Notes: generated by a model from the letters alone, not told the origin. Counted from the first letter of the stretch, positions 17,141-26,656 are shown. The stretch: DNA of 43,573 bases from Rhodospirillales bacterium (GCA_015654615.1 JAATGN010000094.1:1-43573); one strand, 5' to 3'. Numbers and translations: made by a program.

Positions 17141-18505
17141 TCAGTCGCCGCCGCCCTGAGAACCCAGCGACAGAGCGAACTTGATACCCAGCACAACCGC
17201 ATTGTGCGGAATGGTTTTCACCGCTGGTATGTTGGCGTTGTCGGGATTGAAGATGTATTGGGCAATCGGTGTGATGCTGAAATGTGGCGACATCTTCGCG
17301 GCGTAGCTCAACTCCGTCACGATTTCATTGGGATTTTCTTTCCCGTGACCACCGGCCTTGACGCGCGCGTCGTAAAGATACTGTTCCTCCCGTGCCGAGA
17401 CTCGGAAGTAATTGACGAGCAGACCAAGAGAATCTCTCGACCGAGCAGCAATCGGCCCAGTCCACACAGCCCCCGTATAGATCTGATTGTCATAGACCTC
17501 GGTCTTGTCAAACGGCACGGCCCAGCCAGCGATGAGGGCGATGTTGCGCTGGTCCTGCGGACTGGCCCTCCAGACGGTCTTACTGCCCAACAGCCACATC
17601 CCTGTGCGCTTCTTGACGGTCGCGGCCGTGCCTCCATAGGTGCCACGCGATTGGCCCTTCGTATTGTTGAGAGGATCGCCGTGCTGGCCGTCGCTCCATT
17701 CCCCGCCGGCCAAGACGTTGACGGGATAGTCGTCGGTGGCGAATGTCGTCTTGTAACCGACTTCAACCGGTACGGTCACTCCGGTGGCATGTGTCGTCGC
17801 GAAATCGAAGCCGGTATTATGCTGCATAAAAGTATCGACTTCGAATAAGCCCGTCTGCGCATAGACCTCACGCGTGATGTTATACTTGACATTGCTACCC
17901 CAGGTGGCCGAAGGCATCAGCGAGAAGCCTTGTTCCGACTGAACCAGGTAAGGCATATTGCAGGTGACAGCGCTGAAGTTACAACCATATGGCGTTACGG
18001 CATAATATCGGCTGGTCGCGGTTCTGCCGGCCTCGATATCGAGCTTGTCGTCGACGAGCTTTTGTTCCCAGTCGAACAGACCGAAATGCCATCTCTCGTA
18101 AATGTTCTTGTAGTTTGACTGCTCTTTAAAGCCAACGCCGAGATTCTTAATGGATTCAGAGCCGCCGAAATCTTTATAGAAAGTGGTATGCACCCAGGCT
18201 CTCGGTATCCCGACCAGCTTGTTCATGTCCAGATCGGCGCCAAGCTGCAGTTGCCCGACATTGGTCGAGCCCTTTTTCACACCGCCGGCTGTATTCCCGA
18301 AAGCCTCATCGGTGTAGGAAAGACGAAAGTGCACTCCGTCTTTATTTAAATCGTCGATGAACTTGTCGATTGCGGCAAAGTCCTCTTGCAACGGAAATGT
18401 CGGGGCCGCCGACTGGGCTCTCGCCGAAGTCGTCGCCGACATCCCCATCAAAGCCGCTAGCGTCACGAAAGCGCAATAAGAGCCGACGGATCCTTCTTTC
18501 ATCAT
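17141..18505 (-). CDS. Outer-membrane carbohydrate-selective porin, OprB-like
   Basis: This 454-residue protein has a signal peptide (hydrophobic AFVTLAALMGMSATTSARA, cleavage near residue 30). The mature part is rich in alternating aromatic and polar strands typical of a 16-strand barrel. GADLDMNKLVGIPRAWVHTTFYKDFGG and the C-terminal GIKFALSLGSQGGGD fit the OprB family. It probably lets the catabolic substrate cross the outer membrane. The last residue is not an aromatic one, which is unusual but acceptable for this family. The gene shares the strand and orientation of the island. Confidence 0.85.
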   Translation of the reverse strand: MMKEGSVGSYCAFVTLAALMGMSATTSARAQSAAPTFPLQEDFAAIDKFIDDLNKDGVHFRLSYTDEAFGNTAGGVKKGSTNVGQLQLGADLDMNKLVGIPRAWVHTTFYKDFGGSESIKNLGVGFKEQSNYKNIYERWHFGLFDWEQKLVDDKLDIEAGRTATSRYYAVTPYGCNFSAVTCNMPYLVQSEQGFSLMPSATWGSNVKYNITREVYAQTGLFEVDTFMQHNTGFDFATTHATGVTVPVEVGYKTTFATDDYPVNVLAGGEWSDGQHGDPLNNTKGQSRGTYGGTAATVKKRTGMWLLGSKTVWRASPQDQRNIALIAGWAVPFDKTEVYDNQIYTGAVWTGPIAARSRDSLGLLVNYFRVSAREEQYLYDARVKAGGHGKENPNEIVTELSYAAKMSPHFSITPIAQYIFNPDNANIPAVKTIPHNAVVLGIKFALSLGSQGGGD

Positions 18506-19184
18506 CCCCTCCCCCCTTCAAGGAATCTTATTGACGACAGCGCCATTGATCTTGTGCCACTGCGCTGGCGAGCTCCTTGAGGATTGAATTTTAATTTAAT
18601 AACAGACAGGTGGTCATTTTGACTTGGCATGCCGGATGATGTGAAGAACTATTGGCCAACATTAGGTATTCTAATGGACAAGATTAGCCAAAATTTCTCA
18701 AACAGGACTGAACAATACTACTATTGCGTGAAGAATTTGAACTCAACCGGGAATTTATGTATGCGGACGGCGATGGTTCCGGCGGTTTCACGCAAGACAT
18801 TACCCATTGTATTGTATGAAAATAGAGGGGTGCGCGCCGGAGAACGGTGCCCCGACGGCCTTGGCCCGTCGAGGCCTGGGTACGTTCAGGCGGCAAGCGA
18901 AAGCGCGATTGAAGGGGAAGGTCGGCCATCTCGAACCCGCGCTTGCTGGAGAAGCCGGAGGCCATGATGGCCGACGAGGCACGGACGGAGAAACCAGGCA
19001 GCAAAACGGCGGATCAATCCCAGGCCGCGATTCGGTTGACCGAGAAGCAGTACCCCGGCATTCGAGAATGTCGCCGCCGTCGAAATCGGCAACGATGTGG
19101 CGATGTGCGATCCCTTCAAACGCGAACTGCCTTGGGCTACGCTGTCCCGGCTGTCGATTTTGGCAGCCGGGACATATCCACGGG
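18506..19184. other. Long intergenic stretch with possible coding relics
   Basis: There are 679 bases without a convincing gene. The first part (to about 18830) is clearly AT-richer and holds the porin promoter region. The second part (about 18830-19150) is GC-rich, like coding DNA, but every frame is interrupted or lacks recognisable similarity. A short plus-strand stretch near 19065-19160 can be read as NVAAVEIGNDVAMCDPFK, which looks protein-like. It may be a remnant of a deleted gene. No identity is claimed. Confidence 0.35.
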
Positions 19185-20066
19185 TTACTCCAAAGCGCCG
19201 GTTACGTCGTCGAACAATTCATCGACGCTCATTTTGTTCGGGATGATCTTCTGCTCATAGGCCCAGTCGATGGCCAACTGCAGCCCCTTGCGGTTGGCCT
19301 CCAGCCCCACCGGCGGAAACGGGTCCGGCAGCCCGCCTTCGGTCAAGTTCCGGCTTTCCACCAGCATACGGTAGATCTCGCGCACCACCTCCGGATGCTT
19401 CTTGGAGATGTCCTGGCGCACGACAAACATATGGTTGATCGGCACGACCTGCTCGCGCGCGAACCAGGCCTTGGCGGCATTCATCGCATCCGGGATCAGG
19501 CGCTGCACACGCGGGTCCTTCGGCAAATCCTTGCCCTGCAGGGTCGCCACAAGCTCGCCATCCAGCATCATCCGGCCGATATCCGAGCCTTTGGGCAGGC
19601 GCACGCAGTTCGGTGGGTCGGTATATTCGGCCAGATGACCATCACCGGTTGTCATCCAGGTGACCTTGTCGAGATCCACGCCATATTCATGCTTCAGGAT
19701 ACCGCGCACCCAAAGGCCGGTGGTCTGCGCATAAGTCCGCACGCCCACCTTCTTGCTCTCGATATCCTTCGGCTTCAGATCATACAATTCCTTGTTGAAG
19801 CCGGCACAATGATGCTGGAAGCGGCCCAGGATAGGCAACGGCAGCAGCACATAGGGCTTGCCGTAGACCTTCGCCTGCAGATAGGTGACGATCGCCAGTT
19901 CTCCGCAATCATAGGCGTTTTCGCGCAGCATCGCCTTGAAGCCGTCATGCGCTTCCTTCGGACCGCAGCAATCGAGCGTGACGATGTCCGAGCGCACGCG
20001 CCCGTCCCGGATCGCCTTGGTGACGGGATATTCCGCGAGGTTGGTCTTCAGTATAATGGTGGCCAT
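19185..20066 (-). CDS. 4,5-dihydroxyphthalate decarboxylase-like / NMT1-like protein (copy 2)
   Basis: This 293-residue protein without a signal peptide is related to Pht5-type 4,5-dihydroxyphthalate decarboxylases, which share the fold of periplasmic binding proteins. Recognisable blocks are AYDCGELAIVTYLQAKVYGKPYVLLPLPI, KKVGVRTYAQTTGLWVRGIL and the C-terminal RKGLQLAIDWAYEQKIIPNKMSVDELF. No ABC permease or ATPase accompanies it, so an enzymatic role in the cytoplasm fits better than transport. It is the last gene of the cluster starting at 26345 and lies 21 bases after the ThDP enzyme. A paralogue is at 23775-24752. Confidence 0.78.
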   Translation of the reverse strand: MATIILKTNLAEYPVTKAIRDGRVRSDIVTLDCCGPKEAHDGFKAMLRENAYDCGELAIVTYLQAKVYGKPYVLLPLPILGRFQHHCAGFNKELYDLKPKDIESKKVGVRTYAQTTGLWVRGILKHEYGVDLDKVTWMTTGDGHLAEYTDPPNCVRLPKGSDIGRMMLDGELVATLQGKDLPKDPRVQRLIPDAMNAAKAWFAREQVVPINHMFVVRQDISKKHPEVVREIYRMLVESRNLTEGGLPDPFPPVGLEANRKGLQLAIDWAYEQKIIPNKMSVDELFDDVTGALE

Positions 20067-20087
20067 AACAGTTCTTCCTTTTGATTC

Positions 20088-21638
20088 TCAGCAGAGTTTG
20101 ACTTCGATCAACTGAGGCCCGGACTCCCGCACAGAGCGGCTCATCGCCCCGTACAAATCCTCGGCCGTCGTGACGCTGAGGGCCGGTACCCCCATGCTTT
20201 TCGCCATTGCGACCCAGTCGATGGTGGGGCGGTCGATGTCGATCATCGTCATCGCCTGCGGGCCGGGTGTACCGGCGCCCATGTTGGCGTATTCGGCCTT
20301 CAGGATCGCATATTGGTTGTTGGCGAAGATGATCGTGGTAATGCCCAGGCCCTCACGCGCCTGGGTCCACAGCGACTGGATGGTGTACATGGCGCTGCCA
20401 TCGCCCACCATGCAGAACACGCGCCGCTCCGGGCAGGCCAAGGCCGCGCCGGTGGCCACCGGCGTGGCATAGCCGATGGAGCCGCCCATATTATTGATCA
20501 GATCATGCGGCTTGGCGCCGATGGTGTAGCCCATCGTCTCACGGCCCGTCGTCAGAGATTCATCGATGACGATGCAATCTTCCGGAATGGCCGCGGCCAG
20601 CGCATGCGCGATGCTGACAGGATTGAGCGCGCCGCTGGGCGGAAGCGTTTCCGCGGATGCCTGCACCAGCGGCGCGGTATCCCGCAGACCCAGCGCCTCG
20701 ATCAGCATCTCGAACCCGAGCGCGCTGTCCTCATCCGCTTCGATCAGCGCATGCACCTGCGTACCCTCGGCTTTCAGCAGGCTGGGCTTGTCGGGATAGC
20801 TGAAAAAGGCCACGGGCTCGCGTGTTTCCACGGTCACGATGTGGCGGATCGGCTTCAAAAATTCCGTTGCCTGGGCGACCGCGTAGGGAATGCGCTCCAG
20901 CGGCGTGCGGCCGGCGCCACGCTCGATGCGGGCGGTGAAGAACTGCGTACCCAGACGGCAGCCCGTGCCGGCAGCGATACGCCCGGCCAGTACCAGCGCG
21001 CGGCCGCGAGTGGATTTATTGCCCAGCACCAGCATCACGCTCTCGCCGCTGCGCAGCAGCCCCGCCACCGCCTCCACCCGCGCGGATGCCGGTGCCTTCG
21101 GCGTGGGCCGCACCGGAGGCGGCACATGGCTCGCTTCTCCCACCTCCTGCCAGGATGAATCGCCGGGCAGGATCAGCGTGGCGATGCGGCCCGGATGGCG
21201 ATTGGCCTGGGCGACCGCCGCAGCCGTATCCCAGGCGATGGTGCCGGCGGAGTCCACCGTGCGCACCCAGTGGCTGAGCGGACGAGCCAACCCCTCGATG
21301 TCCGAAGTCAGAGGCGGGTCATATTTCAGATGAGCCTGCGAATGCTGGCCGACAATGTTCACCATGCCGGAACCGGCGCGCTTGGCATTATGGATATTCG
21401 CCAGACCGTTCGCCAGGCCCGGCCCCAAATGCAGAAGCGTGGAGGCCGGCTTGTCGCGCATCCTGTACCAGCCGTCTGCGGCACCGGTGGCCACTCCTTC
21501 GAACAGGCACAACACGCTGCGCATACGCGGATTATCGAGCGCCGCGAGGAAATGCATCTCCGAGGTGCCGGGATTGGCAAAGCAGATTTCCACACCCTGA
21601 GCGGCTAGGGTGAAAACGAGAGTTTGTGCGCCGTTCAT
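20088..21638 (-). CDS. Thiamine-diphosphate enzyme, acetolactate synthase/benzoylformate decarboxylase-like
   Basis: This 516-residue protein has the three-domain ThDP layout. The cofactor-activating glutamate is E47 in CLFEGVATGAADG, the N-terminus carries CFANPGTSEMHFLAALD, and the ThDP-Mg motif GDGSAMYTIQ...FANNQ begins near residue 412. Sequence style matches the family annotated as acetolactate-synthase-like with uncertain substrates. It could decarboxylate or ligate a 2-oxo acid in the island's pathway. The start ATG at 21638 has AAGGAG 6 bases upstream, so the longer frame to 21686 is rejected. It ends 21 bases before the next gene. Confidence 0.88.
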   Translation of the reverse strand: MNGAQTLVFTLAAQGVEICFANPGTSEMHFLAALDNPRMRSVLCLFEGVATGAADGWYRMRDKPASTLLHLGPGLANGLANIHNAKRAGSGMVNIVGQHSQAHLKYDPPLTSDIEGLARPLSHWVRTVDSAGTIAWDTAAAVAQANRHPGRIATLILPGDSSWQEVGEASHVPPPVRPTPKAPASARVEAVAGLLRSGESVMLVLGNKSTRGRALVLAGRIAAGTGCRLGTQFFTARIERGAGRTPLERIPYAVAQATEFLKPIRHIVTVETREPVAFFSYPDKPSLLKAEGTQVHALIEADEDSALGFEMLIEALGLRDTAPLVQASAETLPPSGALNPVSIAHALAAAIPEDCIVIDESLTTGRETMGYTIGAKPHDLINNMGGSIGYATPVATGAALACPERRVFCMVGDGSAMYTIQSLWTQAREGLGITTIIFANNQYAILKAEYANMGAGTPGPQAMTMIDIDRPTIDWVAMAKSMGVPALSVTTAEDLYGAMSRSVRESGPQLIEVKLC

Positions 21639-21682
21639 GCTTGCTCCTTTTCCGTTGCGGACAAAGACGCCGCAGCGCCACT

Positions 21683-22543
21683 TCAATATCCGGCAAGCTC
21701 TCGCCCTTTCCCGATGACGCCATAGGACCGGCTGGGAGCGGACATCAGGAAGCGGTAGCCCTCGGCCAGCAGTCGCTCGAGATTCTTCGCCGTCGTGTGC
21801 GGGTTACCGACCACGACATCATGTTTCTTGCAGGTCTCGACAATACGGCGCATCGCGTCGAGCACATCGGGATGCTCATATTGGCGTGGCAGCCCCAACT
21901 CCTGGCTGAGATCGCCCTCGCCGATCAGGATGAAGCCGATACCGGGCACGTTGCTGAGGATATCGTCCAGATTCTCGATCCCTTGAGTGCTCTCGCACAT
22001 CAACCCCACCAGAAGCTCCCCTTGCGGCGCCAAGGGCCAGACATCGGCCTTGGCATAATAGTCCGCCTGGCTCAGCCCCCAATAGCGCGCCGCCGTGGCC
22101 GGGCCGTCACCCCGGGCGCCCTTCGGCTCGTAAAGCGGGGCATTCTTCGGGCGAGGATAGCGGCAGGCCGCCACCGCGTTATAGGCCTGTTCCACCGTGG
22201 CCACATGCGGCCAAACCACGCCATAGACGCCGCGGTCCAGCACCTGCTTGGCAAAGGACTGGTTCATCTCCGCGCCGTTGGCGGGGATCCGGGCCAATGG
22301 CGTAACGGAAGGCGCGACCGACCCGTTCTCGGCGATGCTCTTGCGGTTCAACATGAACTGCAGCGCGGAGCCCAGCGCCGTCACGTCATAAGGGTTGTGC
22401 TCCATCTCGTAAATGATGCCGTCATAAGGCGCGTCGGTCATCTCAATCGCGGTCTGCACGTCCAGTTTGGCGAAGGTGGAAAACACTGCCTCGCTCTGTT
22501 CGAAAGCGCGGATGATGCCGTTAAGACGCTGATGTTCAGCCAT
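21683..22543 (-). CDS. HpcH/HpaI-family aldolase/citrate lyase-like protein
   Basis: This 286-residue TIM-barrel protein has metal ligands expected in GLMCESTQGIENLDDI (Glu) and FILIGEGDLSQELG (Asp). Early blocks YDGIIYEMEHNPYD and RGVYGVVWPHVATVEQA also fit the family, which cleaves hydroxy-oxo-diacids to pyruvate or related products. Together with LigJ next door it could act as the aldolase on 4-carboxy-4-hydroxy-2-oxoadipate or an analogue. An insertion around PKGARGDGPATAARYWGLSQADYYAKAD is characteristic of a subfamily. The ATG at 22543 follows CGAGGA. Confidence 0.86.
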   Translation of the reverse strand: MAEHQRLNGIIRAFEQSEAVFSTFAKLDVQTAIEMTDAPYDGIIYEMEHNPYDVTALGSALQFMLNRKSIAENGSVAPSVTPLARIPANGAEMNQSFAKQVLDRGVYGVVWPHVATVEQAYNAVAACRYPRPKNAPLYEPKGARGDGPATAARYWGLSQADYYAKADVWPLAPQGELLVGLMCESTQGIENLDDILSNVPGIGFILIGEGDLSQELGLPRQYEHPDVLDAMRRIVETCKKHDVVVGNPHTTAKNLERLLAEGYRFLMSAPSRSYGVIGKGRELAGY

Positions 22544-22676
22544 TTTATCGTCCTCGTTTGATCTGCTATTCTTGGCCGGAGTTGCCAAGTAATCATCTTC
22601 CTCTTGTCTATATTTCAGCAGATACTTTCAGTATCGACCATTTCGTCCGGTAAAAAGCCGGAAGAGAACGGCAAGG

Positions 22677-23702
22677 CTACCGCCCCCGAGATCGCAACCT
22701 TGCATCCAGCCTTGGATAGACACGCCGGGCATTGGTTTCGAAAATCTTGCGCCGGTCTTGATCGTCAAGAGCCGCGCATGCATCCAAGTAACGCTTGGTA
22801 TCGTCAAAATAATGGCCCGTATTGGGATCTTTGCCGCGCACGGCGCCAATCATCTCCGAACCAAACAGCACGTTATCGGTGGGGATTACCTTGGTGAGCA
22901 ATTCGACACCGGGCTGGTGATAGACGCAGGTATCGAAGAAGATGTTGTCCAGCAGCCCCTCCAACGGCCGCATCATTATCTCCAGGGACATGCCGCGATA
23001 GCGTCCCCAATGATAGGGCACCGCACCGCCGCCATGCGGGATGACGAGACGCAGCGTCGGGAAGTCCTTGAACAGATCCGATTGTAGAACCTGCATGAAC
23101 ACGGACGTATCGGCGTTCAGATAATGCGCGCCGGTACCATGGAAATTACAGTTGCACGAGGCGGCGACATGGATCATCGCCGGCACGTCGAGATCAACCA
23201 GCGCCTCGTAAAGCGGATACCACTCGCGGTCCGTCATCGGCTTGCCGGTCCAATAGCCGCCGGTAGGATCCGGATTGAGGTTGCACCCCACGAAGCCCAG
23301 TTCCTCGACACAGCGCCGCAGCTCGGGGATGCAGTTCTTTGGCGGTGCGGACGGCGATTGCGGCAACTGGCAGACCGGCGCAAAATTATCCGGGTACAAC
23401 TCCGTCACTTGGTAGACGTTATTGTTGGACACTTCTGCCCATTCAAGACTGGTGCGCTCATTTCCCAAATGATGCGACATGAGCCCCGCAATCGGCGAAA
23501 ACAGAGCCAGATCGCTGCCGCGCTCTTTCTGAAGCTTCAGCTGGCCATTCTCGATCGCCTCGCGGATCTGATCGTCGGTCAGGATCGCCTCTTCCTTCTT
23601 CGGCGCATTGACCGGATCGTCGGCAAATCCGATCTGTTTTGCCCGCCAATCCCGAAAGGATTTGGGCGCCGTCGTGAAATGGCCGTGGCAATCGATGATC
23701 AT
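22677..23702 (-). CDS. ligJ: 4-oxalomesaconate hydratase-like amidohydrolase
   Basis: This 341-residue protein has the size and start of LigJ: MIIDCHGHFTTAPKSFRDWR with HxH metal ligands H6 and H8. It further has PHGGGAVPYHWGRYRG and a C-terminal VLFGSEMIGAVRG. LigJ hydrates 4-oxalomesaconate to 4-carboxy-4-hydroxy-2-oxoadipate in the protocatechuate 4,5-cleavage and gallate pathways. The ATG at 23702 is preceded by GAGGAGG. An upstream ATG at 23729 lacks this site. No extradiol dioxygenase is seen in the window, so the upstream steps may be elsewhere or different. A decayed second copy lies at 28113-28250. Confidence 0.85.
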   Translation of the reverse strand: MIIDCHGHFTTAPKSFRDWRAKQIGFADDPVNAPKKEEAILTDDQIREAIENGQLKLQKERGSDLALFSPIAGLMSHHLGNERTSLEWAEVSNNNVYQVTELYPDNFAPVCQLPQSPSAPPKNCIPELRRCVEELGFVGCNLNPDPTGGYWTGKPMTDREWYPLYEALVDLDVPAMIHVAASCNCNFHGTGAHYLNADTSVFMQVLQSDLFKDFPTLRLVIPHGGGAVPYHWGRYRGMSLEIMMRPLEGLLDNIFFDTCVYHQPGVELLTKVIPTDNVLFGSEMIGAVRGKDPNTGHYFDDTKRYLDACAALDDQDRRKIFETNARRVYPRLDARLRSRGR

Positions 23703-23774
23703 GTGTCCTCCTCGAATAAAGACGTGCACTCGGCATTGACGTTGAGGCAGCGGTGCAGGAATGCCGGCCGGGCA

Positions 23775-24752
23775 TCACAGGCGCATCGGATCGATGAACA
23801 GCTCTTCCACCGCCATGCGCTTGGGCGTCATCTTTTGGTTGAAGGCGGCGCGCTCCAGCGCCTTGATGGTCGGCAAATTGGGCTCAATGCCGTAGGGCAG
23901 CGGGTCCGGCCCGACGATCTCGCGCAGAGCCGCGTATTTCTTTTCGGTTTTATTGGTAGACGGCCCTTCCCGATTGAACGTCTCCAGCCATTGCGCTTTG
24001 GCCTGGGCGAAGGCGTCGTAGATTGAGCGCGCCACCCAAGGGTGCTCTTTCAAGATGCTGTCCTTCACCACGATGGTGCCGTGCATTGGATAAATGCCGG
24101 TGCGCTTGTACCAATCCGCTTCAAGCTCGACCGCGTTGGGGAATAAATCAGGGTAATCCGCTTCCACGGTTTTCCAACCGCCGGTGGGCGAGCCGGTGCG
24201 CCCTACCCCCGCATTGCCGCGAAAGCCCGCTGCCAGCTCGCCGCCCGCCATCATGTCCGCCAACGGGCGGTCCGGCGCCGCATGCACGACGTTGGACGGC
24301 AATTGCAGCTGCGGCACATGTTCCTCATCGTCCACCACCCAGGTGACTTTCGACGAATCCAGCCCGAACTCCTCCATCAGCACGGCGCGCGTCCAGACGC
24401 CGGTGGTAACGGAATAGGCGCGCACACCGACTTTGCGTCCCTCCAAGTCCTTCGGCGCCTTGATCCCGGCGTCGGGCCGAACCAACAGGCCGGAATGATG
24501 GAAGTTGCGCATTACGAAGATCGGCAACGCGGTGAAGGGATAGCCATAGGCGCGGGCAATGATATAGGTCGTCGGCGCCAGTTCGCAGACATCGAATTCA
24601 AGCTGCCGAACCATACGCCGGAAGGCGCCTATTTGCGGTTCGATGGTCAGTATTTCTCCGTCCACTCCCTCAATAGGAATGTTGCCATTGCGCACCTTCG
24701 ATGTATGCGGCAATTCGGATACGGCAATTTTAAGCTTAAGCTTCTCGGTCAC
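23775..24752 (-). CDS. 4,5-dihydroxyphthalate decarboxylase-like / NMT1-like protein (copy 1)
   Basis: This 325-residue cytoplasmic protein is of the same family as the product at 19185-20066. Matching blocks include LEFDVCELAPTTYIIARAYGYPFTALPIF, GRKVGVRAYSVTTGVWTRAVLMEEFG and YGIEPNLPTIKALERAAFNQKMTPKRMAVEELF. The usual length of 4,5-dihydroxyphthalate decarboxylase is similar. It lies between the MFS gene and ligJ, consistent with decarboxylation of an aromatic or polycarboxylic intermediate. The presence of two divergent copies in one operon suggests two distinct decarboxylation steps or two subunits. Confidence 0.8.
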   Translation of the reverse strand: MTEKLKLKIAVSELPHTSKVRNGNIPIEGVDGEILTIEPQIGAFRRMVRQLEFDVCELAPTTYIIARAYGYPFTALPIFVMRNFHHSGLLVRPDAGIKAPKDLEGRKVGVRAYSVTTGVWTRAVLMEEFGLDSSKVTWVVDDEEHVPQLQLPSNVVHAAPDRPLADMMAGGELAAGFRGNAGVGRTGSPTGGWKTVEADYPDLFPNAVELEADWYKRTGIYPMHGTIVVKDSILKEHPWVARSIYDAFAQAKAQWLETFNREGPSTNKTEKKYAALREIVGPDPLPYGIEPNLPTIKALERAAFNQKMTPKRMAVEELFIDPMRL

Positions 24753-24809
24753 TCTTTTCAGTCCTCTGTAAAATTTGGCGTTACGGCCCTGAGAAAAAGA
24801 AAACTGGAA

Positions 24810-26345
24810 CTATGCTTCGGGCGCCCATTTGCGTCGCAACATGACGATGCACGACCCCGCCCCCAGCAACATGAACAGGAAGATGGCATTCATGGGCGCC
24901 TCGTAACCGCCGCTCACCTGCAGCAGCCAGCCCGAAAGAGCCGGTGCGACAATGCCCGCCAGACTGGTGGCGACATTCAGCAAGCCCGCAACGAACCCGA
25001 CCACGGGGGCAGGAATGAAGGTGAGCCGGCAGAGCGTCAGAAGATTGGCGGTGGCGAGGCCAAGTCCCGAGAAAGAGACGATGCTCCAGATGAGCGCGAC
25101 ATCGACCGACGAGCTGTAGCCGCCGAGCAGTTCCGTACAACCCAGCACGAACCCCCCGACGACGAAACTCTTGCGCACGATGACGGCATCCTGCCCGCGA
25201 TTGATGAGCCAGTCGGCCGCCCAGCCGGACGCCAAAGCGACAATCGCAATTCCGATGAAACTGAAGAAGAAGTAAATTCCAGATTTCTGCAGGGAAAGAC
25301 CCCGCTGTTCGACGAGATGGATGGGCATCCAAGTCATGATGTAGAACACGAAATAATTGTAGCAAAAAGTGACAATGACGGCGCCCCATATCAGGGGACT
25401 TGAGAAAATTTTTCCAATTTTCACCTTAGACACGTCCTGCCGTCTTTGCGCCACTGTCGCGTCTGATGCCTCCGACTTGCCAATCAGAAACAGCCAGGGC
25501 ACGAGCCAGAGCAGCCCGCCCAGCCCCGTGATGAAAAACATGGTCTGCCAGGCATGTTTCACGATAAGCCAGGCAGCGAACGGTCCGCCGATAGCTGGGC
25601 CGATTTTGGTGCCAAGCACATAAATGCCGATCGCTAATCCCAACCTTTGCTCGGGCAAATGACTGCGAATCCAGCGATAAGTTGCCGGTATCACGATCGC
25701 CTCGCCCGCACCGGCGAACAGCCGCATGAGCAGGATGCCGGCGAAGGTTGTCGTCATGCCGGAGCCCGCCGAGGCCAGGCACCAGACGACGAACATGATG
25801 GTATAGGGCCATTTCACACCGTAGCGATCGACGAGCCAGCCCATCGGGATTTGCAAAGCCGCGTAGGACCAGAAAAAGGCTGACGAGAGCAAGCCGCGCT
25901 CGACGTCGGTGATCATGAATTGCTGCTTGAATTCCTTGGCTGCGAGAACGGAAGCGATCGAGGTGCGATCGACAAAGGCGATGACCGCGCCCAAGGACAA
26001 CAGCATCACGATAGACCAGTTGAGCCAACTTACAGATGACGAGGCGGGTTCGGGGAGAGAGGCCGGGTCGTGCGCGCTGCTCTCTCCCTCTCCCCACTCC
26101 GGCAGCGTCCGTCGGGACTTTGCGCCGTCTTTGTCATTGTCGGAGCCGTCGGTGGTTGACGAATACACCACGGCAGCCTTGTCAACGCCCATCGCATCCA
26201 TCTCCTCGATCCGGGTTTCGACACGACAGGGGCGCTCTGTCGACCACCCGACGCGCGTGCCGAATGGCGGTCTCGGCGGATGGCGCGTTTCATCGTCCGA
26301 GATGACATGTGGATGGATATCAACGGACCGAGATGGCATAGCCAT
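24810..26345 (-). CDS. MFS transporter with an N-terminal amidohydrolase fragment fused in frame
   Basis: This 511-residue open frame has two unrelated parts. Residues 1-72 (MAMPSRSVDIHPHVIS... to about STTDGSDND) align closely with the first 70 residues of the amidohydrolase at 14615-15469, including the HxH. After a polar linker (73-104) comes a complete 12-helix major facilitator of the anion:cation symporter/phthalate permease type (from about residue 108, with FVDRTSIASVLAAKEFKQQF and GWLVDRYGVKWPY). The fragment is far too short to be an active barrel. A good GGAGG site precedes the ATG at 26345. No ATG, GTG or TTG with a ribosome site is evident right before the transporter part, so the fusion is probably translated. 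It is the first gene of the cluster. Confidence 0.85.
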   Translation of the reverse strand: MAMPSRSVDIHPHVISDDETRHPPRPPFGTRVGWSTERPCRVETRIEEMDAMGVDKAAVVYSSTTDGSDNDKDGAKSRRTLPEWGEGESSAHDPASLPEPASSSVSWLNWSIVMLLSLGAVIAFVDRTSIASVLAAKEFKQQFMITDVERGLLSSAFFWSYAALQIPMGWLVDRYGVKWPYTIMFVVWCLASAGSGMTTTFAGILLMRLFAGAGEAIVIPATYRWIRSHLPEQRLGLAIGIYVLGTKIGPAIGGPFAAWLIVKHAWQTMFFITGLGGLLWLVPWLFLIGKSEASDATVAQRRQDVSKVKIGKIFSSPLIWGAVIVTFCYNYFVFYIMTWMPIHLVEQRGLSLQKSGIYFFFSFIGIAIVALASGWAADWLINRGQDAVIVRKSFVVGGFVLGCTELLGGYSSSVDVALIWSIVSFSGLGLATANLLTLCRLTFIPAPVVGFVAGLLNVATSLAGIVAPALSGWLLQVSGGYEAPMNAIFLFMLLGAGSCIVMLRRKWAPEA

Positions 26346-26656
26346 CCTTCCTCCCCGTACCCGCGTGGCGGGCTTGTCATGTTTTATCGGCTCACGCTAC
26401 GCGCCCCGGGCGCCCGCCGGGAGATCAGTCCGATGACAGGGGGTATAAATTCGCGTCTGGCTTCAGCGTCCCAGGGTGCGCAAGGCCGGCGAAAAAGGTG
26501 CAGCGGATTACGTGGGAACGTAAGCGGTGCTTGGCGCCGACATTCCACAAGCCAAGGGTTCACGCCCGGCCGCACCGATCCCGCTTGTATCGCTGAGTGG
26601 AAGTGATAAGACTTTATACCAAAATAAAAGAACACGGGAGAACGGCCATACCGGAA
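26346..26656. promoter_or_regulatory. Divergent promoter region between the MFS/ligJ cluster and the tandem-HTH LysR gene
   Basis: This spacer of about 310 bases between head-to-head genes is the expected binding region for the LysR regulator. Its LysR-proximal end (26600-26640) is AT-rich (GATAAGACTTTATACCAAAATAAAAG). I did not find a clear T-N11-A dyad by eye. The rest holds no gene. In-frame GTG at 26597 could extend the LysR protein by 20 residues. Confidence 0.4.
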
